This document shows, piece by piece, positions 1 to 6,992 of a stretch of 10,280 nt of DNA (positions are counted from its first letter, which is position 1; each line of letters starts with the position of its first letter). The position numbers were made by a program, and so were the translations under genes. The DNA is from an uncultured Parvibacter sp. (GTDB lineage Bacteria > Actinomycetota > Coriobacteriia > Coriobacteriales > Eggerthellaceae). Location: NCBI GenBank assembly GCA_910587945.1, contig CAJUNI010000004.1, forward strand, positions 10,722 to 21,001. The letters are read 5' to 3'. Below the pieces are notes generated by a model. That model saw nothing but the letters and a program-made list of their open reading frames with translations, made no database searches and had not been told where the DNA came from.

Positions 1-1
1 T

Positions 2-3000
2 GGCACAGCCACCTTTACCCTGAAAAACGGCCAAGGACTTCGGTTCCGTGACCTGCCCGCCGGTATCACCTACACGGTGGTAGAAGGTACTGACGTTACG
101 GGCGTTGATGCGGGTATGTCAGACGTGCTTGGTCAGCCCGATCCCGATGGTTTCTTCGAGTATTTGCGCTTAAATGGTGTGGGTACCATTGATGATGAAG
201 CCCGTTCTATCGTGGGAACTACGACGCGTAGTGTGGTTCAGCGGGCTGATTATGTGAATCGCTTCACGAAGACGGCTGAGGTGAATCGGACTCTTCCCAT
301 TTACAAGGAACTCCAGGGTCGTGAGTTTGATCCCACCGACACCTTCACCTTTATCATGACCGCCGGTGGTCAAAGCGAAGGCGGCGTGGCAAACACCCCC
401 ATGCCTCAAGGTAAATACACCTCGGCGGATGGTTCTACCTATACGCGCACCATCGGTCCGAACATTACTGGTACTGAGGTTCCGGGCACCGACCCCGTAG
501 CCTATCGCAGTGATGATCCGCTCCTCTTCATTGGGGAAACCACGGCTGGAACGGCGGATCCTGATACAGTTATCACCTATACCCAACCGGGTACCTACAC
601 CTATATCTTCCGTGAACAGCGGCCCACCGGTGGATCCTCTATTGCGGGTATTACCTACGAAAACACGATCTATCGCTTGCGCGTAACCGTACGCGTTCAG
701 AACAATTTCTTAGTGGCGGAGGCCACGTCTATCGAACGGCGCGATGGAGATACCGGTACCTACACGCCCTATTGGACCCCGGAGGATGGCGATCCGTCGC
801 TGACCTTCCGCAATGTCTATAACACCAACGATGTGGCCCGTACGTTCCAGGGTCGAAAGGTGCTTACGGGTCATTCCCTGGCAGCCGGACAGTTTGGCTT
901 TACCCTGTCTGCTCTGGGCTCCCATCCTGTGGTGCTAGACACTACCTACGACGCGCTGAAGGATACCTCTCCGCTTTCTGCGGAAGAAAAGATTGCCTGG
1001 ATTGAGGAGCGTATTGGCAACACCGTGGAAGGTGTGACCATACCCGGTTGGGATACCCGAGATGCTAAACAGCCTATGCCGGGTAACAATGAACCGGGCT
1101 ATCGCTTTATGCCGGTGGTGGAAGCTACCAATGGTGAAGGTGGTCTGGTGACCTTTGGTGAGGCTCACTTCGATGACTCGCTGCCTCTGACCAGCGACGA
1201 TCCCAGCACCAACTTGCGTGGTGTGATCTACAAGTACCAAGTACTAGAGAACCAGCCTACTGACACGAAGCTCTATGACGGTACTGGTTTGCCCGGAGGC
1301 ACCGAAGAGGGCAAAACCTATGCGGCTGCTACCAAGATTGACCATGACAACGATCCGGCCACCCCTGAGCGTTGGTACTACAAGGGCATCATCTATGATC
1401 CCACACCTAAGGTCTTCTACGTCTATGCTCACCTTGATGAGGTAACTGATCCCGCAGGAGATGCGGGCACCATCATCCATGCTTCTGTGCTTGGCGCGAT
1501 GCCCTTCAATCTGGAGACGGGCGAGAATTACGAGAATATCTATCGGTCTACTACCGCCATGCCTCTCACGGGTGTGAAGACCATTACTGGTCGTCCGTTC
1601 CAAGGAGCTGATGCGGCAACGGGCGTGGCAGCCGATAGCTTTACGTTCCACGTTTCTGGCGAATTAGTATCGGGAAATGCCACCGCTATTCCGATGCCTG
1701 ATAAGCTCGCAGCAGACAACACGCTTACCATTACGCCCACCGAAGGCACCTCGGCTCCCTTGGATTTTGGTGCCATTGCCTTCACGGATGACGATGCTGG
1801 TAATACCTATCGCTATACCATCACCGAAGCTGGTTCCGGCATTAATGGTGTTACCCACGACACCACGCCTCGGGTGATTTTGGTGTCGGTTGCCGATGAT
1901 GGCTTTGGTAGCTTGAGCTACAAGGTGACGGACTCCCAAGGCAATGAAGTTTCAAGTAACCCGGTATCTACCTGGGTAAACACCTATGCACCTCAGTCTA
2001 TTGGTGTGAACTATGAGGGCCACAAGAGTTTCTTGAACCATCCGCTGACCGCCGGTGTCTTTGGCTTTGAGATCACCCAAACCGACGCCACAGGTAAACC
2101 CATTGAGAATGGTATGACCCAACGAGTAACCAATGGTGAAGGTGTTGCGGTAACAGGCAGCACGGATCCGGAGATCTCTCGCGGCTCTATTGGCTTACTG
2201 AGTGCATCCTGGGCTCGATTCACCGAGGTAGGCCAGTACTACTTCTTGGTGGACGAAACGGAAACCCCGAACTTACCCGACAACTCCGCCGTGAACTTCG
2301 ATCCTCGTCAGTTCCTTTTGACGGTCGCGGTAACGGACAATCACATGGGTGCGTTGCAGGCATCAGTTACTCAGGTGCAGCAGCGTATGAGCCCTGAGGC
2401 TGCGTGGACGGCGGTAGCGCCAGAGGCAGATGGCAGCTTCAATGTGGAATTCGTCAACGAATATGAAGGCCAAACGATGCAGATTCTTTCCCTGCGAAAG
2501 CAATTTGTGGGCACGGCCACCGAGGTGATGAACCCTCACACCTTCGTGATTTCCGCTGAGCCCCAAAATGGCTCTCCCGCTGACGGCGTGCGTTTGCCGG
2601 AGAAATCGGAAATCCAGAACACCACCGACGGCACCCTTCAATTTGACCCTGTGGTCTTTACTCGGGAAGGCACCTACGCCATCCATGTACGGGAAAAGCA
2701 GCCGACAGTAGACGGAACCTTCGAAGGGGAGGGTCTGCCGGGAGCTCACAAGATTACGGTAGATGGCGTCGAGCGCTGGTACTATCAAGGGGTGAATTAC
2801 GACACCCATACGGCTACCTCTATCTTTGAAGTGGCCCGCAATGACCAGACGGGCAACTTGGTAGCTACTCGCGTGAGCACGACCACCACTCGCGTCTTTA
2901 CTAACTACACAAACCTTACGGTGGAAAAGCAACTCCAAGGTCATCTGACTGAAGAAGAGGCCAATGAAGACTTCACCTTTAAGGTTCAGGCTTGGACGGC

Positions 3001-4840
3001 CCCTGAGGTAGGCGAAACTGCCAATAACCCGGTGGTGGGCACCTATCGCGTCGAGGTCTATACCATGGCCGATGACCAGCTAGTGGCCGATGGACAAACG
3101 GAAGTCACGTTTGAGGCGGCCGAAAATGGTATTGAAGGCGAAGGCTTCCTCACCATCAAGGGTGGTCAGATTGCGCAAATCATTGGTCTTCCCACGGACT
3201 GTGGCTATACCATTACTGAAGAGCTCACAGAAGATCAGTTGCAAAACTGGACCCTCATTGAGCCGGTAGAGGGAGCAGTGTCAGGTAGCCTTTCTCTGGG
3301 TGTGAACTCCCACTATGTGTTTGTGAATCGCAAGGGCCAGCCTGACAACATGGAAGCGCCGGCTTACTTGACGGCTCAAAAAGTGGTCACCACCCCGGCG
3401 GAGTTAGATCCTTATGAGCTTGAAGCGGGTCAGTTCGGGTTCATGCTCTACCCGATGCCGGATAATCCTGCGGGCGATCCTTTGAAAGAGCCGCTCCGCG
3501 TAACCAACGATGAGGATGGCACGGTCTCAGTGATGGACGGCCTGGTCTACACCCAGCCGGGCACCTATTGCTATGAGTTGCTGGAGGATCCGCGCAATCC
3601 GTTGTCGGACATGATCTACGATGCTTCCACCTATGAAGTCACCGTGGTGGCCGAGCGCGATGAGTACGGCTTCTTCACTACCCAGGTTACGCTCACCAAA
3701 GATGGTCAACCTTATGACGGTAGTTCGCCTCAGTTCGAAAACCACTATCAGCCGGGTATTGTGTCCGCTACCTTCCAAGGTAAGAAGATTCTGAACGGGC
3801 GTCCGCTGACCAATCGCGAATTCACGTTCCAGCTGAAACCGCTGGGTGCCCAGGTAGCCGAAATTGATACGGCGGCAATGGAGGCGGCTGCTGCCGCTGA
3901 TAATGAGTCAGAAAGGGCTACGGTGCCTGACTCATCGGCAGAGGTAACTCCTGCCGTGCCCGTTGATCCTGAGTCTGCCACGGGAACTCCCACTGAAGCA
4001 TCTCCGGTTCCGGGTACTGATCAATCGCCGACCGAAGGGTCTGAGGATGTGAGTGAGGCGGCGATGGTAGAGCCGCAGACCGAACCTGGTGAGGAGCAGC
4101 CGGACGCGGATACGGCGTTAGAAGAAGAGACTCCGGAACCTGAAACGGTTCCCGGTACTGACGGAGACGATCAAGAGACACCGCCAGCAAATGGCCCTGT
4201 TTCGGGATCTACCCCCGATGGCGATGAGGAGTCCGTTACTCCGGATGGGGAAGCGGAGGATGAAGATCAAGGCGCCTCTACTAAGCCTAACAAGGTGATC
4301 TTTACCGAGGATTGGGTTGAGCTGGATGCCGCATCGATGCCCATGCCAGGCAACGCCCTGAATGACGAAGCAGGGCTGCGGGCACTGGCTACAAACTACT
4401 TTGGGGAAGAGTTCTACTTTGGCGCTATTCCCTTCGATCGTCCGGGTCTCTACACCTACGCCATCACAGAACTCAATGACGGGAAAGAGCACATTGTCTA
4501 TGACGAAACCACCTATGTGCTTGAAGTGTTGGTAAGCGAATCGGAGGACGCCGATGGCAGCTTGCGCGCCAGTGTGCGTGTTATCGAGCCCGCTGCCGCC
4601 ACCGATGTAGTCTTTACGAACAGCTACGTGGAACCGCCAACTCCCGAAACCCCCACGCCGGTTCCTTCCGGGTCTACGCCGGAGCCGACGGGAGAGACTA
4701 TTCCCAATACAGGGGATCAGTCCACGGTGGCATTCTGGTCGCTGGTAGCGGTAGCTGCGTTTGGCTGCATGGTAGTGGCGATGCAGCAATTGCGGCGCCT
4801 GCGGAAGTGGGCCACGCATCGCCCGCGTCATCGCCGCTAG
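2..4840 (+). CDS. Giant LPXTG-type surface adhesin with repeated pilin isopeptide domains (5' end outside window)
   Basis: This is the C-terminal 1612 residues of a cell-wall-anchored surface protein. The frame is open from nt 2, and the first visible residues (GTATFTLKNGQGLRF) already match the end of a DUF7601/Cna-B-like domain, so the GTG at 77 is internal and the true start is upstream. Domains in order: partial DUF7601-like (to about 270); FctA/Spy0128-like at about 290-825, 840-1546, 1555-1990, 1995-2465 and 2470-2910; DUF7601-like at about 2911-3340; FctA-like at about 3355-3750 and 3760-4630. Each complete domain shows a Lys in the first strand, a Glu in a Y-x-x-x-E-type strand and an Asn in a closing FxNxY-type strand. 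This is the pattern of Lys-Asn isopeptide domains, which confer stability on pili and adhesins. A Pro/Thr spacer, the IPNTG sorting motif, a hydrophobic helix and a basic tail follow. The role as adhesin is inferred from architecture. No sortase gene is in the window. A terminator follows directly. Confidence 0.9.
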   Translation, partial: GTATFTLKNGQGLRFRDLPAGITYTVVEGTDVTGVDAGMSDVLGQPDPDGFFEYLRLNGVGTIDDEARSIVGTTTRSVVQRADYVNRFTKTAEVNRTLPIYKELQGREFDPTDTFTFIMTAGGQSEGGVANTPMPQGKYTSADGSTYTRTIGPNITGTEVPGTDPVAYRSDDPLLFIGETTAGTADPDTVITYTQPGTYTYIFREQRPTGGSSIAGITYENTIYRLRVTVRVQNNFLVAEATSIERRDGDTGTYTPYWTPEDGDPSLTFRNVYNTNDVARTFQGRKVLTGHSLAAGQFGFTLSALGSHPVVLDTTYDALKDTSPLSAEEKIAWIEERIGNTVEGVTIPGWDTRDAKQPMPGNNEPGYRFMPVVEATNGEGGLVTFGEAHFDDSLPLTSDDPSTNLRGVIYKYQVLENQPTDTKLYDGTGLPGGTEEGKTYAAATKIDHDNDPATPERWYYKGIIYDPTPKVFYVYAHLDEVTDPAGDAGTIIHASVLGAMPFNLETGENYENIYRSTTAMPLTGVKTITGRPFQGADAATGVAADSFTFHVSGELVSGNATAIPMPDKLAADNTLTITPTEGTSAPLDFGAIAFTDDDAGNTYRYTITEAGSGINGVTHDTTPRVILVSVADDGFGSLSYKVTDSQGNEVSSNPVSTWVNTYAPQSIGVNYEGHKSFLNHPLTAGVFGFEITQTDATGKPIENGMTQRVTNGEGVAVTGSTDPEISRGSIGLLSASWARFTEVGQYYFLVDETETPNLPDNSAVNFDPRQFLLTVAVTDNHMGALQASVTQVQQRMSPEAAWTAVAPEADGSFNVEFVNEYEGQTMQILSLRKQFVGTATEVMNPHTFVISAEPQNGSPADGVRLPEKSEIQNTTDGTLQFDPVVFTREGTYAIHVREKQPTVDGTFEGEGLPGAHKITVDGVERWYYQGVNYDTHTATSIFEVARNDQTGNLVATRVSTTTTRVFTNYTNLTVEKQLQGHLTEEEANEDFTFKVQAWTAPEVGETANNPVVGTYRVEVYTMADDQLVADGQTEVTFEAAENGIEGEGFLTIKGGQIAQIIGLPTDCGYTITEELTEDQLQNWTLIEPVEGAVSGSLSLGVNSHYVFVNRKGQPDNMEAPAYLTAQKVVTTPAELDPYELEAGQFGFMLYPMPDNPAGDPLKEPLRVTNDEDGTVSVMDGLVYTQPGTYCYELLEDPRNPLSDMIYDASTYEVTVVAERDEYGFFTTQVTLTKDGQPYDGSSPQFENHYQPGIVSATFQGKKILNGRPLTNREFTFQLKPLGAQVAEIDTAAMEAAAAADNESERATVPDSSAEVTPAVPVDPESATGTPTEASPVPGTDQSPTEGSEDVSEAAMVEPQTEPGEEQPDADTALEEETPEPETVPGTDGDDQETPPANGPVSGSTPDGDEESVTPDGEAEDEDQGASTKPNKVIFTEDWVELDAASMPMPGNALNDEAGLRALATNYFGEEFYFGAIPFDRPGLYTYAITELNDGKEHIVYDETTYVLEVLVSESEDADGSLRASVRVIEPAAATDVVFTNSYVEPPTPETPTPVPSGSTPEPTGETIPNTGDQSTVAFWSLVAVAAFGCMVVAMQQLRRLRKWATHRPRHRR
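290..4630 (+). repeat. Degenerate tandem array of eight isopeptide-type domains within the adhesin
   Basis: The units are diverged at protein level and I saw no long identical DNA repeats between them. Opening strands read as variations of F-Q-G-K-K-I-L-N-G-R-P-L, for example YKELQGREF near 302, FQGRKVLTG near 845, EGHKSFLNHPL near 2014 and FQGKKILNGRPL near 3773. Closing strands read FRNVY near 806, YENIY near 1529, WVNTY near 1973, FVNEY near 2447, FTNY near 2897, FVNRK near 3320, FENHY near 3734 and FTNSY near 4613. Candidate bond-forming Lys, Glu and Asn codons are at 305/614/812 in the first unit and 3785/4469/4619 in the last. A P-M-P loop recurs in several units. The unit near 2911-3340 is of the DUF7601 type, and the other seven resemble FctA. 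Boundaries are approximate. Confidence 0.75.
3869..4288 (+). other. Acidic Pro/Thr/Glu-rich low-complexity insertion inside the last isopeptide domain
   Basis: About 140 residues, in frame and dominated by Glu, Asp, Pro, Thr, Ser, Gly and Ala, with almost no aromatic residues and very few basic ones. It lies between the Lys-bearing opening strands of the last domain (FQGKKILNGRPL, then FTFQLKPLGA) and the rest of that domain (from VIFTEDW, then the PMPG loop and the YAITEL and FTNSY strands). The motif VPGTD occurs twice inside, near 4009 and 4149, and the underlying DNA is nearly identical, hinting at growth by short duplication. Such composition is usual for wall-spanning or linker segments, but these normally sit between domains or next to the sorting signal. 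It is probably disordered and surface exposed. Confidence 0.7.
4631..4840 (+). other. Wall-spanning Pro/Thr spacer and IPNTG sortase sorting signal
   Basis: After the last domain comes a short spacer rich in Pro, Thr, Glu and Ser. The pentapeptide IPNTG is encoded at 4700-4714, followed by Asp, then a hydrophobic segment of about 20 residues (about 4724-4790) and a tail with many Arg, Lys and His ending at the stop. This is the three-part cell-wall sorting signal. Ile in place of Leu at the first position is a tolerated LPXTG variant in many Gram-positive proteins. A class A or pilin-type sortase would be expected to cleave between Thr and Gly, but which one cannot be told from this window. 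Confidence 0.88.
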
Positions 4841-4843
4841 CTA

Positions 4844-4892
4844 TTGAGTCTCGGAGCGCGCCTGTACTTACTGCTCCGTGACAGTAGCTCAA
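4844..4892 (+). other. Imperfect stem-loop just after the adhesin stop codon
   Basis: GTCTCGGAGC (4848-4857) pairs with GCTCCGTGAC (4873-4882) with one T-T mismatch and a 15-nt loop. TTGA (4844-4847) and TCAA (4889-4892) could extend the base beyond a one-sided bulge of six nt. No T-run follows directly, so this is not an intrinsic terminator by itself. It stands immediately before the clear terminator and may protect the 3' end of the adhesin transcript or be an accessory stem. Confidence 0.4.
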
Positions 4893-4901
4893 AAATGAAC
4901 T

Positions 4902-4934
4902 CCTGAGCCCCCAGAACGGGGGCTCAGGTTTTTT
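4902..4934 (+). terminator. Strong Rho-independent terminator of the adhesin gene
   Basis: CCTGAGCCCCC (4902-4912) pairs perfectly over 11 bp with GGGGGCTCAGG (4918-4928) around a 5-nt loop (AGAAC), followed by six T residues (4929-4934). It lies 61 nt after the adhesin stop codon. It should end transcription of the adhesin and insulate the kinase gene, whose putative -10 box begins only a few bases later. Confidence 0.95.
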
Positions 4935-4939
4935 ATCGC

Positions 4940-4945
4940 TATGAT
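4940..4945 (+). promoter_or_regulatory. Possible -10 box (TATGAT) of the kinase gene
   Basis: TATGAT differs from the TATAAT consensus at one position and sits directly after the terminator, where a new promoter is needed. No recognisable -35 hexamer lies 16-18 nt upstream, since that space is the terminator stem. If used, the transcript would begin near 4952. That leaves a leader of about 30 nt before the ATG at 4982 and makes the ATG at 4955 nearly leaderless. Confidence 0.35.
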
Positions 4946-4981
4946 AGGGATGTCATGGGCAGATGCAGAAAGGGAATAGCC

Positions 4982-6016
4982 ATGGGAGCATCGGTGCAAG
5001 TGGAAGAAGCGGCGGCTTATCTGGCTTCGCAAACGTCATTGCGCGAGCGTTTAGGAGTTGACGGGTCCGCCGTTCTTGAACCGAAGCGTTTGGGAGCCGG
5101 AGAGCATAATGTGAACTTTGTCTTCACGACTCCCGAAGGTTCGTCCTGGGTACTACGCGTAAATGTGCTTCCTCAACCATTCCATGATAACCAGGTGCTC
5201 TATGAATACAACGCGCTGGTGGCGGTAGAGCCCAGTGGATGTACCCCGAAGCCTCTCTTTGTGGATTACAGTCCCACAAGTCTTGGTGAAGGGGTGTTGG
5301 TGGAAAGCTTTTGTCCTGGCGATCCACTCAATTACGATGCCTTACAACCCGGAGATTTAGAGCGCGCGGCTGCCATTATGGCCGCCATCCACAAGGTGGA
5401 TCCTTCCGGGGTACAAACCCTTCATGAGGTAGCCGACCCCATGAAAGAGCTTTTTGGCGAATGCCAGCAACGCTTTGCGCTCTATCGAGCTTCCGCCTAC
5501 GCCGATGAGGGGATAATCCAATGGGTTGAGATCTTCTTCAAGCGAACCCAAGAAGCGATTGATGGGCTACGGCCGGGTTTGCGAGAGCGGCGCATCGTCA
5601 ACACCGAACCCTTGCCGTCCCATTTCTTGCTCCCGTCTAGTGCCCCTTCCTATCCGGCAGGCTATTTTGTGGATTGGGAGCGTCCGCTTTTGGGGGATGT
5701 GGTGCAGGATGTGGCGTTCTTTATTTCGCCCGCAGTATCGTTTTGGGATAGTGACCATTTCTTTACCCCTGAAGAAGAGGCGCAGTTCTTGGATGCCTAT
5801 AAACAGCAGGTGGCAGGGGAGGTAGATCTCCAAGACTTTGAGGCGCGACTGTTGCCCTGGCGGCGCTTAACGGCGTTGCGTGCCGTAACCTGGTGTTGCA
5901 AGAACCTCATTCGCTATAAAGAACATGCAGGGCATACCGTGGCTAAAACCCAGCAGAAATTGCCCGTCTATCTATCCCAGGATTTTCTTGCGTCGCTGGC
6001 GGAGTCGTGTTTCTAA
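4982..6016 (+). CDS. Aminoglycoside phosphotransferase (APH)/choline kinase-fold protein with variant catalytic loop
   Basis: This 344-residue cytoplasmic protein has the layout of the APH family (PF01636). A glycine-containing nucleotide loop lies at residues 38-48 (GAGEHNVNFVF), a V-L-R-V-N strand at 57-61 and an E-S-F-C-P-G hinge at 108-113. The metal-binding strand F-V-D-W-E (229-233) is followed by G-D at 238-239 and Asp243. The catalytic loop, normally HxDxxxxN, reads I-V-N-T-E-P-L-P-S-H (205-214), so the catalytic Asp position carries Glu and the Asn position His. The fold predicts transfer of a phosphate to a small hydroxylated molecule, but the substrate is unknown and loss of activity is possible. 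I chose the ATG at 4982 because GAAAGGGA lies 7 nt upstream. An in-frame ATG at 4955, also behind an AGGGA, would add nine residues. The gene stands alone between a terminator and a convergent neighbour. An antibiotic-resistance role is not suggested by anything seen. Confidence 0.8.
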   Translation: MGASVQVEEAAAYLASQTSLRERLGVDGSAVLEPKRLGAGEHNVNFVFTTPEGSSWVLRVNVLPQPFHDNQVLYEYNALVAVEPSGCTPKPLFVDYSPTSLGEGVLVESFCPGDPLNYDALQPGDLERAAAIMAAIHKVDPSGVQTLHEVADPMKELFGECQQRFALYRASAYADEGIIQWVEIFFKRTQEAIDGLRPGLRERRIVNTEPLPSHFLLPSSAPSYPAGYFVDWERPLLGDVVQDVAFFISPAVSFWDSDHFFTPEEEAQFLDAYKQQVAGEVDLQDFEARLLPWRRLTALRAVTWCCKNLIRYKEHAGHTVAKTQQKLPVYLSQDFLASLAESCF

Positions 6017-6082
6017 GCCTAAACGATACCTAGAGTTTGCAGTGGTGACGTACGTGGCGTGCAAAGTCTTTCTGCTAGGCTT
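6015..6082. other. Two-part inverted repeat spanning the convergent intergenic region and both stop codons
   Basis: The outer arms AAGCCTA (6015-6021) and TAGGCTT (6076-6082) are perfect complements. The left arm takes in the last two bases of the kinase stop codon, and the right arm the stop codon of the opposing phosphatase gene apart from one base. The inner arms AGAGTTTGCA (6032-6041) and TGCAAAGTCT (6060-6069) match at nine of ten positions. The 18-nt loop contains the palindrome ACGTACGT (6048-6055). No T-run follows on either strand, so it is not a classic intrinsic terminator. It may act as a shared 3'-end structure for both convergent transcripts. Confidence 0.45.
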
Positions 6083-6872
6083 CAGTGGTGCAGAGGCGCT
6101 GCAATGAAGCGCGCCGGTCTTCATTGAAATTCAACTCCCGGGTAATAAACTCATCGAGAGAGCCATAGGTCGCTTCAATAGCCTGGGTAAAGGCCTCAAG
6201 ATTTTCGGATCGCGCCCGGTGCTCGTCGGTAATTTTGCGGGCCAAAACGGCATCGCCTTGAGCGAGTTTTAAGAAGCGAGCAAACATTTCATCGTCATGG
6301 GCGTCGCGCGATACATTGGTGTAAAGATAGTCTTCAAGGATAGCCTCAGGATCGGCGCCAAGAATGTGGAGCGCTAAGAATGTCATGAGGCCGGTTCGGT
6401 CTTTACCGCCGCTGCAATGCTGATAGATGGGGATCCCCCGGGCTACCGCACCGAAGAGGATATTCAAGCCTTGGCGCATCTGCCCAACCGTTAAGGGGTG
6501 CGCGCACGAGCTGTAGAAGTTGGTGGGATTGCAAGCTACATCCCGCCCGACGACTTCCGTGGTGGCATAGGGGGCTTGGGAAGGTTCGTGATAGTCAATG
6601 CCTACGATGGCTTCGTCATAAAAGGGCACCACATAGTTACGAACGCCAGCGATATGGGGAGTGGGTTTATCTTCCCGTTCCCAACCGCAGCGCAAGTCGA
6701 TGATGATCTGGATACCGAGGGTGGAGAAGAGGAGTGTCTTGTCGGCGTCGGTCAATCGAGCTAAATCACTGCCGCGGTAGATGAGACCTGGCTTTACCTG
6801 GCGACCATTCAACAGGGGAGTGCCTCCCACATCACGAACGTTTTCGGGTCCTTCTAATGTTATGACGCGCAC
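6075..6872 (-). CDS. Tyrosine-protein/phosphoinositide phosphatase-like protein (Y_phosphatase3 family)
   Basis: This 265-residue protein has the features of the PtpB/LipA-type phosphatases (PF13350). It opens with N-x-R-D-x-G-G (residues 11-17), then Y-R-G-S-D (32-36) and I-D-L-R (58-61). The P-loop H-C-S-G-G-K-D-R-T-G (152-161) holds the nucleophile Cys153 (codon 6414-6416) and Arg159. The Lys and Asp in the loop are typical of dual-specificity members acting on phosphotyrosine or phosphoinositides. The helical segment after the loop (173-200) fits the family. Length is usual. No signal peptide is seen, so it is probably cytoplasmic, whereas some pathogen homologues are secreted. The start is GTG at 6870-6872, preceded by GAGAGGA at a spacing of about 8 nt. 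It lies 120 nt downstream of the thioredoxin-like gene on the same strand and converges with the kinase gene. The substrate is unknown. Confidence 0.87.
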   Translation of the reverse strand: MRVITLEGPENVRDVGGTPLLNGRQVKPGLIYRGSDLARLTDADKTLLFSTLGIQIIIDLRCGWEREDKPTPHIAGVRNYVVPFYDEAIVGIDYHEPSQAPYATTEVVGRDVACNPTNFYSSCAHPLTVGQMRQGLNILFGAVARGIPIYQHCSGGKDRTGLMTFLALHILGADPEAILEDYLYTNVSRDAHDDEMFARFLKLAQGDAVLARKITDEHRARSENLEAFTQAIEATYGSLDEFITRELNFNEDRRASLQRLCTTEA

Positions 6873-6913
6873 GCAGATGTCCTCTCGCCAAGCCGTTGAT
6901 TGGTGTAGGGCTA

Positions 6914-6945
6914 ATCATAGCGGTTCAATCTCAAGCGAGCGTCAA
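6914..6945 (-). promoter_or_regulatory. Weak candidate promoter for the phosphatase gene
   Basis: On the minus strand TATGAT (6914-6919) lies 41 nt before the GTG start and shares the eight bases CGCTATGA, plus the final T, with the candidate -10 box of the kinase gene. TTGACG (6940-6945) resembles a -35 box, but the spacer is 20 nt, longer than the 16-18 nt of a housekeeping promoter. The 120-nt gap upstream of the gene has no terminator for the thioredoxin-like gene, so read-through is also possible. Confidence 0.3.
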
Positions 6946-6992
6946 TGAGAGCGAATATTGAGAGGGCTGTCGGTGGCGTTGGCTGAGTGGTG

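Noticed and set aside
77..79. GTG at 77 as the start of the adhesin gene
   Set aside because: The frame is open from nt 2, and the residues before it continue a DUF7601-like domain. There is no signal peptide after it and no ribosome binding site before it.
4118..4831. Long minus-strand open frame opposite the adhesin 3' end (237 codons), and others at 2363-2944 and 1244-1651
   Set aside because: They lie wholly antisense to a well-supported gene, have low-complexity or basic-rich translations, and show no family motifs or ribosome binding sites. They are shadows of codon bias in the adhesin.
4982..6016. Antibiotic-resistance role for the APH-fold gene
   Set aside because: The fold is shared by many small-molecule kinases, the catalytic loop is altered, and there is no mobile or resistance context.
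6930..6965. Repeated TCAAT/ATTGA words upstream of the phosphatase gene as an operator
   Set aside because: The words are short, irregularly spaced and imperfect. No regulator with a matching site is suggested by the context.
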